In this document: positions 10,700 through 24,559 of the stretch, piece after piece
How the letters are laid out: each line of letters starts with the position of its first letter
How positions within the stretch are numbered: the first letter of the stretch is position 1
Origin: Corydoras sp. C115
Lineage: Eukaryota; Chordata; Actinopteri; Siluriformes; Callichthyidae
Direction of reading: 5' to 3'
Assembly (NCBI GenBank): GCA_019802505.1
Contig: JAFMOC010000031.1
Span: forward strand, 600,001-664,000
Length of the DNA: 64,000 nt
The notes under the pieces: model-generated
Told to the model about the DNA's origin: nothing
The model's database searches: none
Seen by the model: the letters and a program-made list of their open reading frames with translations, nothing else
Made by a program: the position numbers and the translations under genes

Positions 10700-12840
10700 T
10701 AATTAAAAGTGACCCGGTGCCCCGATGCTCAAAGCTGCAGCAGCGCGCTACAGCATGCACCGTGAGAATCAAGTCAACACTCAAAGTCGAGAAGTGATCC
10801 TTAAAAATTTATTAATTTACATATACGACTAAATGATATATGACAGGAAGAAACAAAATACCCTTGCATAGTTCACAGGCCATGCCTTTGTCAGGATCTG
10901 ACAAATAAAAGCATCGTAGCACAATTGTAACAAACATGTGGAAAGGAAGAATGAACACAAACTGGACGGTAGAAGTTTGTTTCACAAAAAAAAAAATAAT
11001 AAAAAAAAAAGAAAAAAAAAAAGCATGAAATATTTGGATTTTCAACACTTGAGCCGTCCTTTGTGTCACGCGTCGATCAAGGTCCCCGTTATTCCGTACA
11101 TTTTAACGTCCTGCAATTTCAGAGCAATCACATGGCCAGCGTGGGCCTCATGTCAGTCCCTACACTCTCATTCTCACCAAATCAGATTTCACCCGATCAG
11201 AAGTTCCTAAAACTGAGTGATAAATGACATCAGAGAACCGAGCGTCTGTGCGCAAGAGCAAGGGATTTTGAAAAGAAATTCGATGCAACCAGAATATAGT
11301 CAGTCCGTTCTGAAAGGCTAAGCTCATGCACTCGTAGAGCATGCAGGATTTTTTATTTTTATTTTTTTTGCAATCAATTGCGCTTCACTGTGAATCTCTA
11401 TGACAGAATTGAATGTGATTGTAGGCCGTTGCAGTATGTTAAAAGAAATCATTTCAGTTAAATCATTCTAATTTCAATGGCATTTCATACATATAATTGG
11501 TGATTCTTTAATTACTTATCATTTATTATGGCTTTTTAATAAGACACACAGGTCCAGGCTTTCTATTTGGGTGGAAAACAACATTGGCTGCGTGTAAAAT
11601 CGACAACTAATCGTTAAGTAAAGCCGGTGAAGCAGCAGGCTCAGTGTGCATGCAACCTTGGGCACCCTAGAGGTCACACCACCTCTGTGAACGTGATCTC
11701 AGATCATTTTGTTGTTTGATGAACATAATCATTATCAACATATCACATGATTCAGATCCAGTTAAATCATCCAAAAACTCACCCACTAATTAAGGTACGA
11801 GATTTGATCGAGTGTTTAACTTGTAAAGTAGTCGGCTCTTTAAATTTATAATTTATACATTTATAGCTTAGTGGTCAATCTGCAGGTTTGGGATTCAAAT
11901 CCTAAATTTACCAAAATTACTTGAGCAAGGCCCTTAACCCTCATTCCTGGGGGGCTGTATTATATCTGACCCTGTATTCTGACCCCAAACATTAAGTTGG
12001 GATGTTACTTTGGATTTCATGTAGTGAGTATATAGTATTACACAATCATGTCTACCACCTTACAAACATCTTTTGACATAATAAGATAGTATTCTTAGGT
12101 TTTCTATTGGTTTTTCTATTTCTATGTTGTTGTTGTTTTACTTATACTTATAAATTAATAGCCAACGCCCTATTTTTTAAAAGTTAATCTTTCTCTGCTT
12201 GATCCCATGATTCAACTGCACTACTTGCGTCCGACTGCGTTTTCATGCCCACTGCCCGTTCTCGCCCGCTGTGCGGCGGGTGGTGGGCGATTTCAGACGC
12301 AGCCGTTGTTTTCCAAACCTTAATGATCTGCTCCACAGAGTTTGAAAGTAATCACACGACACCGGACACGAAAAATAAACCGAAACGCATCACGAACTGG
12401 TTCACCTCAAATCAACGCACCCCAGTTCCTCACTTTGGCTTTGCTTTGGTTTCTTTTTGACACTAACATCTAGGCTGAGTTAGAAACTGCTCGGGAGGCT
12501 GACACAAAGACGAGGCCTCAGTGAGGGTTCACATACGTACGTGATGCAAATGCACAAGGTTTTCTCTTCGTTTCACACTTAATTTTTTGGGTTTGATTAT
12601 TTCATTACATCCGCATTATGCATTTGTGCTTTAAGCGTCTTTGTGATGGGGGTGGCAGAGAGGCTCTGGAAAGGATGGTCTGTGGAGCGCTTTCACAGTG
12701 AGGCAAAAGGTTTGATCGTCCAGTAAAACGAGAGAACTGTTTAATTAAATTAGAGAAATGTGTTTTTAAGAGCAATTACATCACCACAAAGAAACCAGTC
12801 ACGCTCTTTCACATGTCGCTCAGGCCTCATCTTTGTTATT
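10700..12840. other. AT-rich intergenic DNA
   Basis: No gene supported. Bases about 11,865-12,010 contain a decayed V-SINE-like copy (TAGCTTAGTGGTCAATC, CCTTAACCCTCATTCC). A poly-A/T-rich patch lies at 10,985-11,025. Confidence 0.35.
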
Positions 12841-12842
12841 AC

Positions 12843-15935
<3,093 letters not shown>

Positions 15936-17413
15936 CTAAACATCGGTTAGCAGCTTATTTTTGTTGACACAGTTCTGATTGGCTATTGTGCAATTGCCTG
16001 TTCTAAGGTTGGCCTCCCTGAAGTTATCCATGCTGTTGTTCATGTCGCCGTCGATCTCCATGTATTCAGACTTGCTGACAACCGAGGAGCTGCGGCGGCT
16101 GGAGTCGGAGTCGGACGCTATGTTGGGGTTGCTCACGTTCAGGAGTTGGGCCTGCTCCTCGCCCTCGGTCTCCCTGTGGTAGAAGTAGTTGAAGTTGGAA
16201 ACGATGACGGGAACGGCAAGGCGATGGTCAGCACACCGGCGATCGCACACAGGGAACCTACAATCTTGCCCCCTATGGTCACAGGAACCATGTCTCCGTA
16301 GCCAACGGTGGTCATTGACACAACAGCCCACCAGAATGCATCGGGGATGCTGCTAAAGTACGAATCGGGCTCCTCCGCTTCGGCGAAGTAGACGGCACTG
16401 GAGAACAAGATGACTCCTATAAAGAGGAAAAAGATGAGCAATCCAAGCTCCCGCATGCTGGCCTTTAGGGTCTGCCCTAAAATCTGCAGGCCTTTGGAAT
16501 GCCTGGACAGCTTAAAGATCCTGAACACCCTGACCAGACGAATCACCCTGAGAATGGCCAGTGATGTTGCCTGCTCCCCTTTGCCCTCTTTACCATCGGG
16601 CTCTTCTGCCATCTCGGTCCCCAAAGTAATGAAGTAAGGGATGATGGCTACTACGTCGATGGTGTTCATCATGTTCTTAAAGAAGGCCGCCTTGCTAGGA
16701 CATGCCAAGAACCGTACTATAAGTTCGAACGAGAACCAGATTATGCAGAGTGTCTCGATGATGAAGAATGGGTCGGTGAAGATGTTGGGTTTATAGTAGA
16801 AGGTGGTGTTGCCTATCGTCCGCATTCTCCCTCTGGGGTCTTCTTTCAGCTCTGGCAAAGTCTCTAAACAGAAAATGACAATGGAAATCAAAATGACCAT
16901 CACAGACACTATGGCGATTCCTCTGGCCGGGCCCGAGCTCTCGGGATGCTCGAACAGGAGCCAGACTTGACGCTGGAACTCCTTTTCAGGCAGTGGTCGC
17001 TCCTCTTCACGGATAAATCCTTCATCCTCACGGAACTTTTCCATCGCCTCAACTCCGAGTTCATAGAACTTGATTTCTTCAGAGAACATATCCAGTGGGA
17101 CGTTTACCGGCCTCCTCAGCCTCCCGCCGGACTGATAGTAGTACAGGATTGCGTCGAAGCTCGGACGGTTCCGGTCAAAAAAATACTCGTTTCTCAAGGG
17201 GTCGAAGTAGCGCATTCTCTTCTTCGGGTTCCCAAGCAGCGTCTCGGGAAACTGAGAGAGGGTCTTAAGCTGCGTTTCAAAGCGCAAGCCAGCGATATTG
17301 ATGACCACCCGTTCGCAGCATTCATGGTCATCGTGGTCTGGGGAATATGTATCCTGCGGATGCCCCGGCACGGCTGACGTCTCATCCATGTTATCTCCGG
17401 CCACTACGGTCAT
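15936..17413 (-). CDS. kcna1: Kv1.1-type voltage-gated potassium channel alpha subunit (one frame break near the C-terminus)
   Basis: Single-exon gene, as usual for Kv1 subunits. The ATG at 17,413 opens MTVVAGDNMDETSAVPGHPQ, nearly the human KCNA1 N-terminus, and the tail ends NQNCVNKNKLLTDV, carrying the TDV PDZ ligand. In between lie the T1 tetramerisation domain (VVINIAGLRFETQLKTL, FFDRNRPSFDAILYYYQSGG), S1-S6, an S4 with regularly spaced arginines (RVIRLVRVFRIFKLSRHSKG), and the selectivity filter TTVGYGD. Total length would be 492 residues if one frame break is discounted, against 495 in human. At 16,215-16,216, in the S6 segment, a codon lacks one base: frame one runs out as ALPFPSSFPT while the adjacent frame continues correctly as VPVIVSNFNYFYHRE to the stop. 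The residue after GYGDM is valine (codon 16,288-16,286), where mammalian Kv1.1 has tyrosine. The channel sets action-potential threshold and repolarisation in axons. kcna6 lies 5.4 kb upstream in the same direction. Confidence 0.93.
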
Positions 17414-18044
17414 CCTGCAGGTCCCGGTTGAAGCACTGCAGGAGTTGTGGGACTGCGACTAGAGTGATGGGACGAACATGTAGTATGTTCTCGCAATTCC
17501 TCCTCCGCACGCTTTTCCTCTGCCGTTTTGAAATCAGACACAGTCCCAGGCTAAGATCGACTTATTCTCAGTCTGGTCCCACTGCAGCTGCTGTCCTCCT
17601 CATCACTTCTTCCCACTGCATCTGCTACCGCTGCCTCTGCCACCCAGTCAAAGGAAAAAAATTGGATCGGACAGTGGTGATATTTGCCAACTCAGCAATT
17701 TCCACTCTATTTATTTATTTATTTATTTATTCATTCATTCATTCATTCATTCAATAATTCATCTATCTTTGAATATCAAGCATTCATCCCAGCTCCTTGC
17801 ATCAAGTCCCATCGCTTTTAAACCGCCATGCTTTTGCAGAGTTTTTTTTTTTTTTTTTTGAATGATCTGACAGGACCATGTCACTTTCACACTCAGCTGG
17901 CATGCATTAGCTCCAGAACAATGAGGCAGGCTGCAGCAGAAGTGAGCATCATCTGTCACAAAGTTAGAATCATCTGTGATTTCACTAAAGCGCTCGGCAT
18001 CCTGGCCAAAATAAAAATGAAAATATAATAAAGCTGGTGCTTAC
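17414..18044 (-). other. kcna1 5' UTR, second part, and 5' UTR intron
   Basis: Candidate acceptors lie just before the start codon (CTCCTGCAG about 20 bases upstream). A consensus donor, CCGAG|GTAAGC, lies at 18,045/18,044. Kv1 genes usually have a 5' UTR intron and an intronless coding exon. The region also holds an ATTT/ATTC tetranucleotide run at 17,709-17,757. Confidence 0.45.
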
Positions 18045-18480
18045 CTCGGAAAGGTCGGACTGGAGATCAGAGGCGTCTCGTCGCGCAGAGCTGCTCTTCT
18101 GCGGTGCTGAGAGCATCGGTGGAACATCTCAGGCGCTGACGGGCTGAACTCACTGCGGCTCGCTGCTCGTCTGCAGGACGGCGCATCTTCAGCCGCATCA
18201 CCTCCAGAAAGTGCCTCGCGTCAGGCGCCCGAGCTTCTCTGCGACGCCGACCGAGGGCATCCGTGCGGGAGAGGTGGCCCCAAGGAGAACGCAACTTAGA
18301 AGAGGGAGAGGGGAAAGAAAAGAAAAAAAAAAAAACACAAACAAAACAAAGGAAAAGAGATGAAAGTAAAGAAGAAACGGAAAGCCGCAGCGCCGCGTCC
18401 GAGCCGCGGCCGCCTGATACGCGTATCCGCTTTCTACCGCAGGAGCGCTCGTGCTGCTGCAGCTAAGGGCGGGTGGGGGG
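18045..18480 (-). promoter_or_regulatory. Probable kcna1 5' UTR exon and CpG-rich promoter
   Basis: GC/CpG-rich block ending in the donor CCGAG|GTAAGC (minus strand), located about 650 bases upstream of the kcna1 ATG. The exon probably spans 18,045 to about 18,300. No TATA box; the start site is unknown. A (GA)n tract lies just beyond, at 18,500-18,534. Confidence 0.45.
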
Positions 18481-18496
18481 ATGCATTAAAGAGTGT

Positions 18497-18499
<3 letters not shown>

Positions 18500-18534
<35 letters not shown>
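18500..18534 (+). repeat. (GA)n microsatellite
   Basis: About 17 GA units. Confidence 0.9.
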
Positions 18535-18538
<4 letters not shown>

Positions 18539-18539
18539 C

Positions 18540-19424
18540 TCATGCCATTTCCAGACATCACTGAATCAGCAGAATTTTCCCCTCTTACAAGAGGACAAGC
18601 GGTCTGCTTTATGTGGCCGCGCGAGCTGAAGGAACGGGATGGAAGAGTGCTTAAAGTGGGGGGCGAGGGGGGGGGGGATCAATGAGGGGATAGAGAGTAA
18701 TTCCTCAATAATAGCCCCTGTGCCGGTGCACCGTCCCGCACATGTGGAAAATGAAAGGAGAGACGGAGGGATGGGAGCGGGGGGGGGGGATGGAGGGATG
18801 GAGGGAGGATGGGAGGGTGTGAGTTCGACGCAATGCAGACCGGCTCGAGAACTCGGATGCCTCGCCAGACGCACCACCAGCGCACACGGCTGCCTCCGAA
18901 CCGCATGCCAGAACCTACCAAATGTCACATCACGCCACCTAGGGGACGATCGCATCGCACCCCCCCCCCCCCCCACACACACACACACCCACCCACCCCC
19001 CTCCCGAGACCGTGACGCTTCCAACGGAGGGTTCTTTAGTAAAGACATCGTACCACGTGCGCTGCAGGGACCGTCTGCGCGCTGAAAGGTGCTTCGCGTT
19101 GGGAAATGGCTCAGTGTGGCACCGACATCGATCCACTGTATCAGGTGTAAAGCGTGTAACAAAAGATTTCACTGTTAGATGAATGACTGCTATGGAGCCC
19201 ACGTGCTCGTTCTCCTGTAATCTGAAGAACCATCTCACCATGCAAAAAAAAAATAAAAAAAAATCTATTATTAGATAAAATATCTATTGAAGAAACATTT
19301 ATTATGGTGTGTAACACACTTCATGCACTGAATCTTATATTTGTATTTTACATCCATTGTCTTTCTTTGCAAAATAAAACAGTAAGTGGGTCTTTCAGGG
19401 AACGTTTTAGAACTTCACAGTCTA

Positions 19425-19430
<6 letters not shown>
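18540..19430. other. Intergenic stretch with purine tracts and C tracts
   Basis: G-rich runs (18,660-18,680; 18,779-18,790) and a C13-then-CA run (18,960-18,990). Open frames on both strands here are low-complexity, with no recognised gene. Confidence 0.35.

Positions 19431-19432
<2 letters not shown>

Positions 19433-19507
<75 letters not shown>
19433..19507. repeat. (AT)n microsatellite followed by GGT/poly-G tract
   Basis: About 37 AT units, then a T-rich spacer, (GGT)n and about 10 G at 19,535-19,561. Confidence 0.95.
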
Positions 19508-19510
<3 letters not shown>

Positions 19511-19667
19511 TTTTTTTGTTTTCTTGTTTTTTTGTGGTGGTGGTGGTGGTGGGGGGGGGGGTTCCCTGATGTAAAAATGATGTAAAACACTGAGATCAAG
19601 TTTTTCTTCTTTGACATTGTTTAAATAAAACTGATGGATTCATTATAGCCAAACAGAAAAACATCAG

Positions 19668-19897
19668 TTAGCACGTTTTCCTCTCTGTGCTGGGAATCCA
19701 GGTTCGAATCCCGATCTGGGTGGAGTTTCCATGTTCTCACTTTGTTCACATGGCTTTGCTCCAGCTTCTCCGCTTTTCTTCCACAGTCCAAAAACAATGG
19801 ATCCAAGGTGAATCGACTGCCTCTATCTAAATTGCCCCTATATTGTGTGTGCCCAGCGATGGATTGGCACCCTGTCCTGTGTGTATCTGCCCAGTGT
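19668..19897 (+). repeat. Diverged SINE related to the major family
   Basis: Contains AGGTTCGAATCCCGATCTGG (B box), ATGGATCCAAGGTGAATCGA and GATGGATTGGCACCCTGTCC; ends abruptly at TCTGCCCAGTGTTG, so the 3' tail is missing. Confidence 0.75.
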
Positions 19898-20019
19898 TGT
19901 GACTTTGTAAAAAACTTGCTGTGTTTATTAAGATTCATGAGAATGTACCTGTGTTGTGTGAGAGATTGTTGTGAAATCATTTGTTAATGATTCTTCTCTT
20001 TTTCTATTCATCTTCATAG

Positions 20020-20107
20020 AAATGCGTATTATCAGCACCAACGAGGAACAACAAGAAGAAATCCCTGAGAGAACATGTCATTCCGAGGCCCAAGGAATAA
20101 CCAAGAC
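20020..20107 (+). ncRNA. Candidate internal exon of an unknown transcript antisense to the Kv1 pair
   Basis: An 88-base segment sits between a strong acceptor (long TC-rich tract ending CTTCATAG at 20,019) and a strong donor (AAGAC|GTGAGTAA at 20,108). One frame is open throughout and includes an ATG at 20,022 (MRIISTNEEQQEEIPERTCH). I do not recognise the peptide. It could be a coding exon of an unidentified gene or an exon of a long non-coding RNA running opposite to kcna6 and kcna1. No partner exons were identified. Confidence 0.3.
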
Positions 20108-20793
20108 GTGAGTAAAGTCGATTCGTAGTTTACATTCTCCTGCTTTCGTTCAGGTTTTAAACCTGAGAAGCCCCTTAATTACGGCCTACCAAGCAGAAAT
20201 AACTAGTGTTTCCTACACCATGTCGGATAAAAGCGTGAGAGTGAGTAAGAGATGAGAGTGTGGATACGATGGATCGTCCGTCTTTCAGCCAGAATGTGTT
20301 TTAGGGCTAAACAGCCTTCATCATCCGATGCCGTTTGGTCAGCATGCTGCAGCTGGAGGGAGTGCTTAACTACTAAATATCATCAATAATAAATGGTCAG
20401 GCTCTTCCACTCTACACTTTGCATCTCAATCACTTCCTGTCTTTATGATTCGCTGAGCTGCAGAGCTCGCTGCGTTCTCCTCGCTGCGTCGGTGTGCTTT
20501 TATATTTGGCGCTGCCATTGATTCTGTCTGATATCCGTCATTAATGAAATACTGCTTCGTTTTGTTTTTTAATGAGACAAATTCCCCAGTAAATAAATAA
20601 TTAAAATGTTATAACTCTATAAAAATCATGATGAACAATCATTATATTAGGACTCCAAAGATTTTTCTAAATGTTTTTAAAAGTCCAAACCAGCCATAAA
20701 ATCATTATTTCACCTTCAGAAGTTTCTCCTCTGCTGCCTGATCAGCTTCCTCGTATCTAAGAAGACTTTTTTTTTATTTTTTTTTTACAATTT

Positions 20794-21147
20794 TCCATTC
20801 ATTCATTCATTGTCTCCCGCTTTATCCTCTATTAGGGTCGCGGTGGGGTTCCCCATGCCCATCCAGGGGAGAACGTCTCGGGCGCTGGGCAGATAGACCC
20901 AGGACAGGGCGCCAATCCATCGCTGGGCACACACTCACTCACACAGACACACTCCATATGGGGCAATTTTAGAGAATTCAATTGACTTGATCCATGTTTC
21001 TGGACTGCGGGAGGAAAGCGGAGAACCCGGAGGAAACCCACGCCGACACGGGGAGAACATGGAAACTCCACCCAGATGGGGATTCGAACCGGGAATCCCT
21101 AGCGCTGAGAGGCGAACATACCAAACCACTAGGCCACCGTGCCGCCC
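20794..21147 (-). mobile_element. tRNA-derived SINE (major family), full length
   Basis: Complete minus-orientation copy from the CATTCATTCATTGTCTCC tail to the GCCGCC head, between kcna1 and kcna6. Confidence 0.9.
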
Positions 21148-21199
21148 ATAATTATCCAGAAAGATCACAAATGTACACACACACATTACACTAAATTGG

Positions 21200-21335
21200 G
21201 ACAATTTAGGTAGGGGCGATTTAGAGCAGCAAATTCACCTTAAAGCCATGTTTTTGGACTGTGGGAGGAAACCCACACGGACACGCGGAGAACATGGAAG
21301 CTCCACCCAGATGGGGATTCAAACCTGGGCCCCTT
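21200..21335 (-). repeat. Diverged SINE fragment, older subfamily
   Basis: Antisense body and B-box part only (GGGCGATTTAGAGCAGC, CCACCCAGATGGGGATTC). Confidence 0.7.
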
Positions 21336-21339
21336 GTGA

Positions 21340-22856
21340 TCATTTAATAGGCTTATTTGTCAAAGTGCACACAGGTCTGTACAATGTGAGTTCACAACTC
21401 AGTGATAAGAACTTTTTATTTATTTATCAAAAATAGCTTTTATTTATCAAAAATGTCAAATACAAAGTGCTCAAGCCTAATAGTTATAAAGTAATTTTCA
21501 CAGTTGACAATCTTTAAAGTCTTTAAAATGTCACAAACCTGATATTAAACTGACTTTAACATTATTTTGTGGCTTCAATGTCATAATCCAGAATTATTTC
21601 GCAACAAAGCAACACTGAAGTGTTAAGACGAAGCCATCGGTAAACCTGAGGAGAGAGTATTGCTCAAGGTTTTTAGCACATTATACTCAAAGGCTCTATT
21701 AGAACGCTTTTCTGTCCTTTAAGTTATAATGCACAGAGTGTGTGATTCAGATCTGTTTAATCTAAAGGGAGGCAGGCAATGCTGTAATGTAACCACACGG
21801 TGGCGACAAAGGACTGATATGGCAAAGTGATTTCTTTGGGTTTGTATAGTTCAGAGCTGGGAGCCACATGAGTAACAGGGGGGTGGGGGGGGAGGGCTTC
21901 TCATGACTTCATGTGGCTGGACAGGGGCAGATAAAATGGCCCTGGGGCTGTGAAATGCCCGGGTTTGGTGTTGGTTACCTGACTTGTCTTAAAATGCTAC
22001 TCCTGTAGTTTAATGACTTTTAGAAGAATAGTGCACAAATCTACAAATATAACACTCGGTAAACATAAATGTAATTAAATGCCCTTCCTAACAATCAAAA
22101 TAATGCCTTTTACATTTTGCTACTAGTTTTTCTTTGGACAACAGCAGTCTGTACTCAGTAAAGAAAAGTGTTCTCTCAATCCCAAACTGGACTAAAGCAA
22201 GCACATCTGAAGGCTGGAACCAAGAAGTGTTAATAGTTTAGGCTCCAGTTTTGGTTCCCTTAAGAATATTTTCATTCTGTTGCCTCGTGATAATTTTTTT
22301 TAATACATTACAGATCTTTATTTTTAAGCAAACTTTGGAACTCGTAGTTCAGAATGGGTTTAATAAAAATGGTCCGATAACAGTTTGTGGAAGCAAAATC
22401 TGAACTAAATCATTTTTTAAATGAACTTAGTGCACTACGTGTGGTTTTTTTTTTGCTGTTGTTGTTGTTGTTGTTGTTGTTTTTTCTTTTTCTTTTTTTG
22501 TGAACGTATTAAACCCACTGATCTCACAGCTTCCCTAAAATCAACTTACGTAAAAATAAGTTCAGACTTAAAACATGATCGGATTGATGGTGGTGATCAC
22601 AGGTTGCATTTCTGCCCAACAAAGTTTAGGATGCAAACGCAGTATTACTTTAGGACGCTAGGCTACGGTTTTAAACTCATAGCCCATTTGGCATGGTTGT
22701 CACTTTGGCTTTTACGCACGGGTTCAGATGATCGATTTATCCGCCAATCAGGCAGAAGTGCTACTCGTTTTAGAGGACTGGATGGTCCTTGTGCTTAGAA
22801 CAATCCCATTTTAAATAAACGGTCGTCTTTGTTCTCGAAAAGTCGAACGCAGGGGC
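21340..22856. other. Intergenic DNA and probable kcna6 3' UTR
   Basis: No gene supported. A (GTT)n tract lies at about 22,456-22,480 and poly-T around it. CCACACGGTGGCGA at 21,793-21,806 resembles a CTCF core. The right end, next to the kcna6 stop, is presumably its 3' UTR. Confidence 0.35.
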
Positions 22857-24299
22857 TCACACGTCGGTCAGTTTCCCGGTGTATTCCTCACTGTTTAAAT
22901 TGTTGAACATGGAAAAGCCGGCGTGCTCGGCGTCGTCGTTCTCTGAATAATCAGCTTTAATAAGCGCCACTTTGTGATCGTTCTTGTGGTTCTCCTCACA
23001 GCCAGGGAGAGGGCGGCTGCAGGTGACGTGGATGTATTTGGTGTGATCCTCCTCGTTGTTCTCTCGGTGGTAGAAGTAGCTGAAGTTGGACACGATGACG
23101 GGAACGGGCAGCGCGATGGTCAGCACGCCGGCCACCGCGCACATGGAGCCCACTATTTTGCCCCCCACCGTTACAGGGCTCATGTCCCCGTATCCCACCG
23201 TCGTCATGGTGACCACGGCCCACCAGAAGGACTCGGGGATGCTGGTGAAGCTGGACTCGGGGTCGTCCGCTTCCGCGAAGAAGACCGCGCTGGAGAACAG
23301 GATGATCCCGATGACGAGGAAGAAAATCAGCAGCCCCAGTTCGCGCATGCTGGCGTGCAGCGTCCGGCCCAGGATCTGCAGCCCCTTCGAGTGTCTGGAG
23401 AGTTTGAAGATGCGAAAGACGCGCACCAGCCGCACGACCCGGAGGATCGCCAGCGAGGTGGCCTGTTGCGCGCCGGCCCTCGGACTCCGTCAGCTCCAGT
23501 CCCAGGGTCACGAAGTAGGGCACGATGGCCACGATGTCGATGGTGTTCATGATGTCTTTGAAGAAGGCGGCCTTGCTGGGACACGCCGCGAAGCGGACGA
23601 GCAGCTCGAACCCGAACCACGCGATGCACACCGTCTCCAGAAGGAAGAACGGGTCCAGGAACGGGCTCGCCCTGCCCGCCGGCGCGCGCGTACGGTTGGC
23701 CGGGGCGCCGCCGCCCGCCCGCCGGGGTGAGCCTCCCTGAACTCGGGCAACGTCTCCAGGCAGAAGATGACGATGGAGATCAGGATGACCATCACGGACA
23801 CGATGGCGATTCCCTTCGCGGGCCCCGAGCTGTCCGGGTACTCGAACAGCAGCCAGAGCTGTCTCTGGAACTCGTTGGCGGGCAGCGGCCGCTCCTCCTC
23901 CTTGTTCAGTCCCTCGTCCTGCGCCAGGTTGTCTATGGCCGTCTCGCTGATCTCGTAGAACTTGATCTCATCCATGAAGATCTCCACGGGGACGTTGCCG
24001 GGCCGCCGGAGCCTCCCCCCGGACTGGTAGTAATGGAGGATGGCGTCGAAGCTGGGTCGGTTCCGATCGAAGAAGTATTCTTTACGCAGCGGGTCGAAGA
24101 AGCGGGTGCGCTTGTGCGGGTCGCCCAGCAACGTGTCCGGGAAGCGCGCCAGGGTCTTCACCTGCGTCTCGAACCGCAGCCCGGACACGTTAATGATCAC
24201 CCGCTCGCTCCCGTCCTGCTCCGCCCGATCCGCGATCTGCGGCAGCCGCGCCGAGTGAGCGGCACCCCCGCATTCCGCTGCGTCCTCAGCCGCCGTCAT
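22857..24299 (-). CDS. kcna6: Kv1.6-type voltage-gated potassium channel alpha subunit (two compensating frame breaks)
   Basis: Single-exon coding region of about 480 residues. The start is taken at 24,299 (MTAAEDAAECGG). A longer frame reaches 24,470, but a good splice acceptor (T-rich tract, then GGGTGCAG) at 24,393 puts that part in an intron. Domains: T1 (RVIINVSGLRFETQVKTLAR), S1 (SVMVILISIVIFCLETLPEF), S4 (RVVRLVRVFRIFKLSRHSKG), filter TTVGYGD, S6 with PVPVIVSNFSYFYHRE, and C-terminus KLTDV. The tail motif IHVTC and its position upstream of kcna1 favour Kv1.6 over Kv1.5 or Kv1.2. The reading frame shifts near 23,710-23,735 (S1-S2 linker) and back near 23,475 (before S4). Between the shifts the middle frame reads the expected FLDPFFLLETVCIAWFGFEL through TLGLELTESEG. 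The residue after GYGDM is serine, not tyrosine. It forms tetrameric delayed rectifiers, often with Kv1.1. Confidence 0.88.
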
Positions 24300-24392
24300 G
24301 TTCCCCCCTCTGGGGTGCCGCCGCTCCTTCCTCCACGGTTTCCTACCACTCCACCAGTTTCTGGGGTCGGGTAAATCCAGCCTGACTGCGTG
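24300..24392 (-). other. kcna6 5' UTR in the coding exon
   Basis: Begins after the acceptor at 24,393 (intron ends GGTGCAG). The upstream 5' UTR exon was not located with confidence; the GC-rich 24,430-24,550 patch is a candidate. Confidence 0.45.
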
Positions 24393-24559
24393 CTGCACCC
24401 GAGACAAGCGGAGAAAAAAAAACAACACTTTAAAAAAGTCCTGAGAAGCGTCTCCCACTCGCGTTTCCACTCAGCGCGCAACAGACAGCCGCACTGGCTC
24501 GAGTTCGTCCAGCTCTTTAAGCCCCCCCTCAGCCGGAGAGGAAAACCGAGCCCTGGTCA

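Noticed and set aside
15936..24299. kcna1 and kcna6 as pseudogenes
   Set aside because: All catalytic and structural motifs and the C-terminal TDV are intact; breaks are isolated single-base events, more likely assembly errors.
23086..24374. Long plus-strand frames (214-215 codons) over kcna6
   Set aside because: GC-rich shadows of the minus-strand channel gene.
24300..24470. N-terminal extension of kcna6 starting METRVGDASQ
   Set aside because: A good splice acceptor at 24,393 and the lack of similarity to Kv1 N-termini favour the ATG at 24,299.
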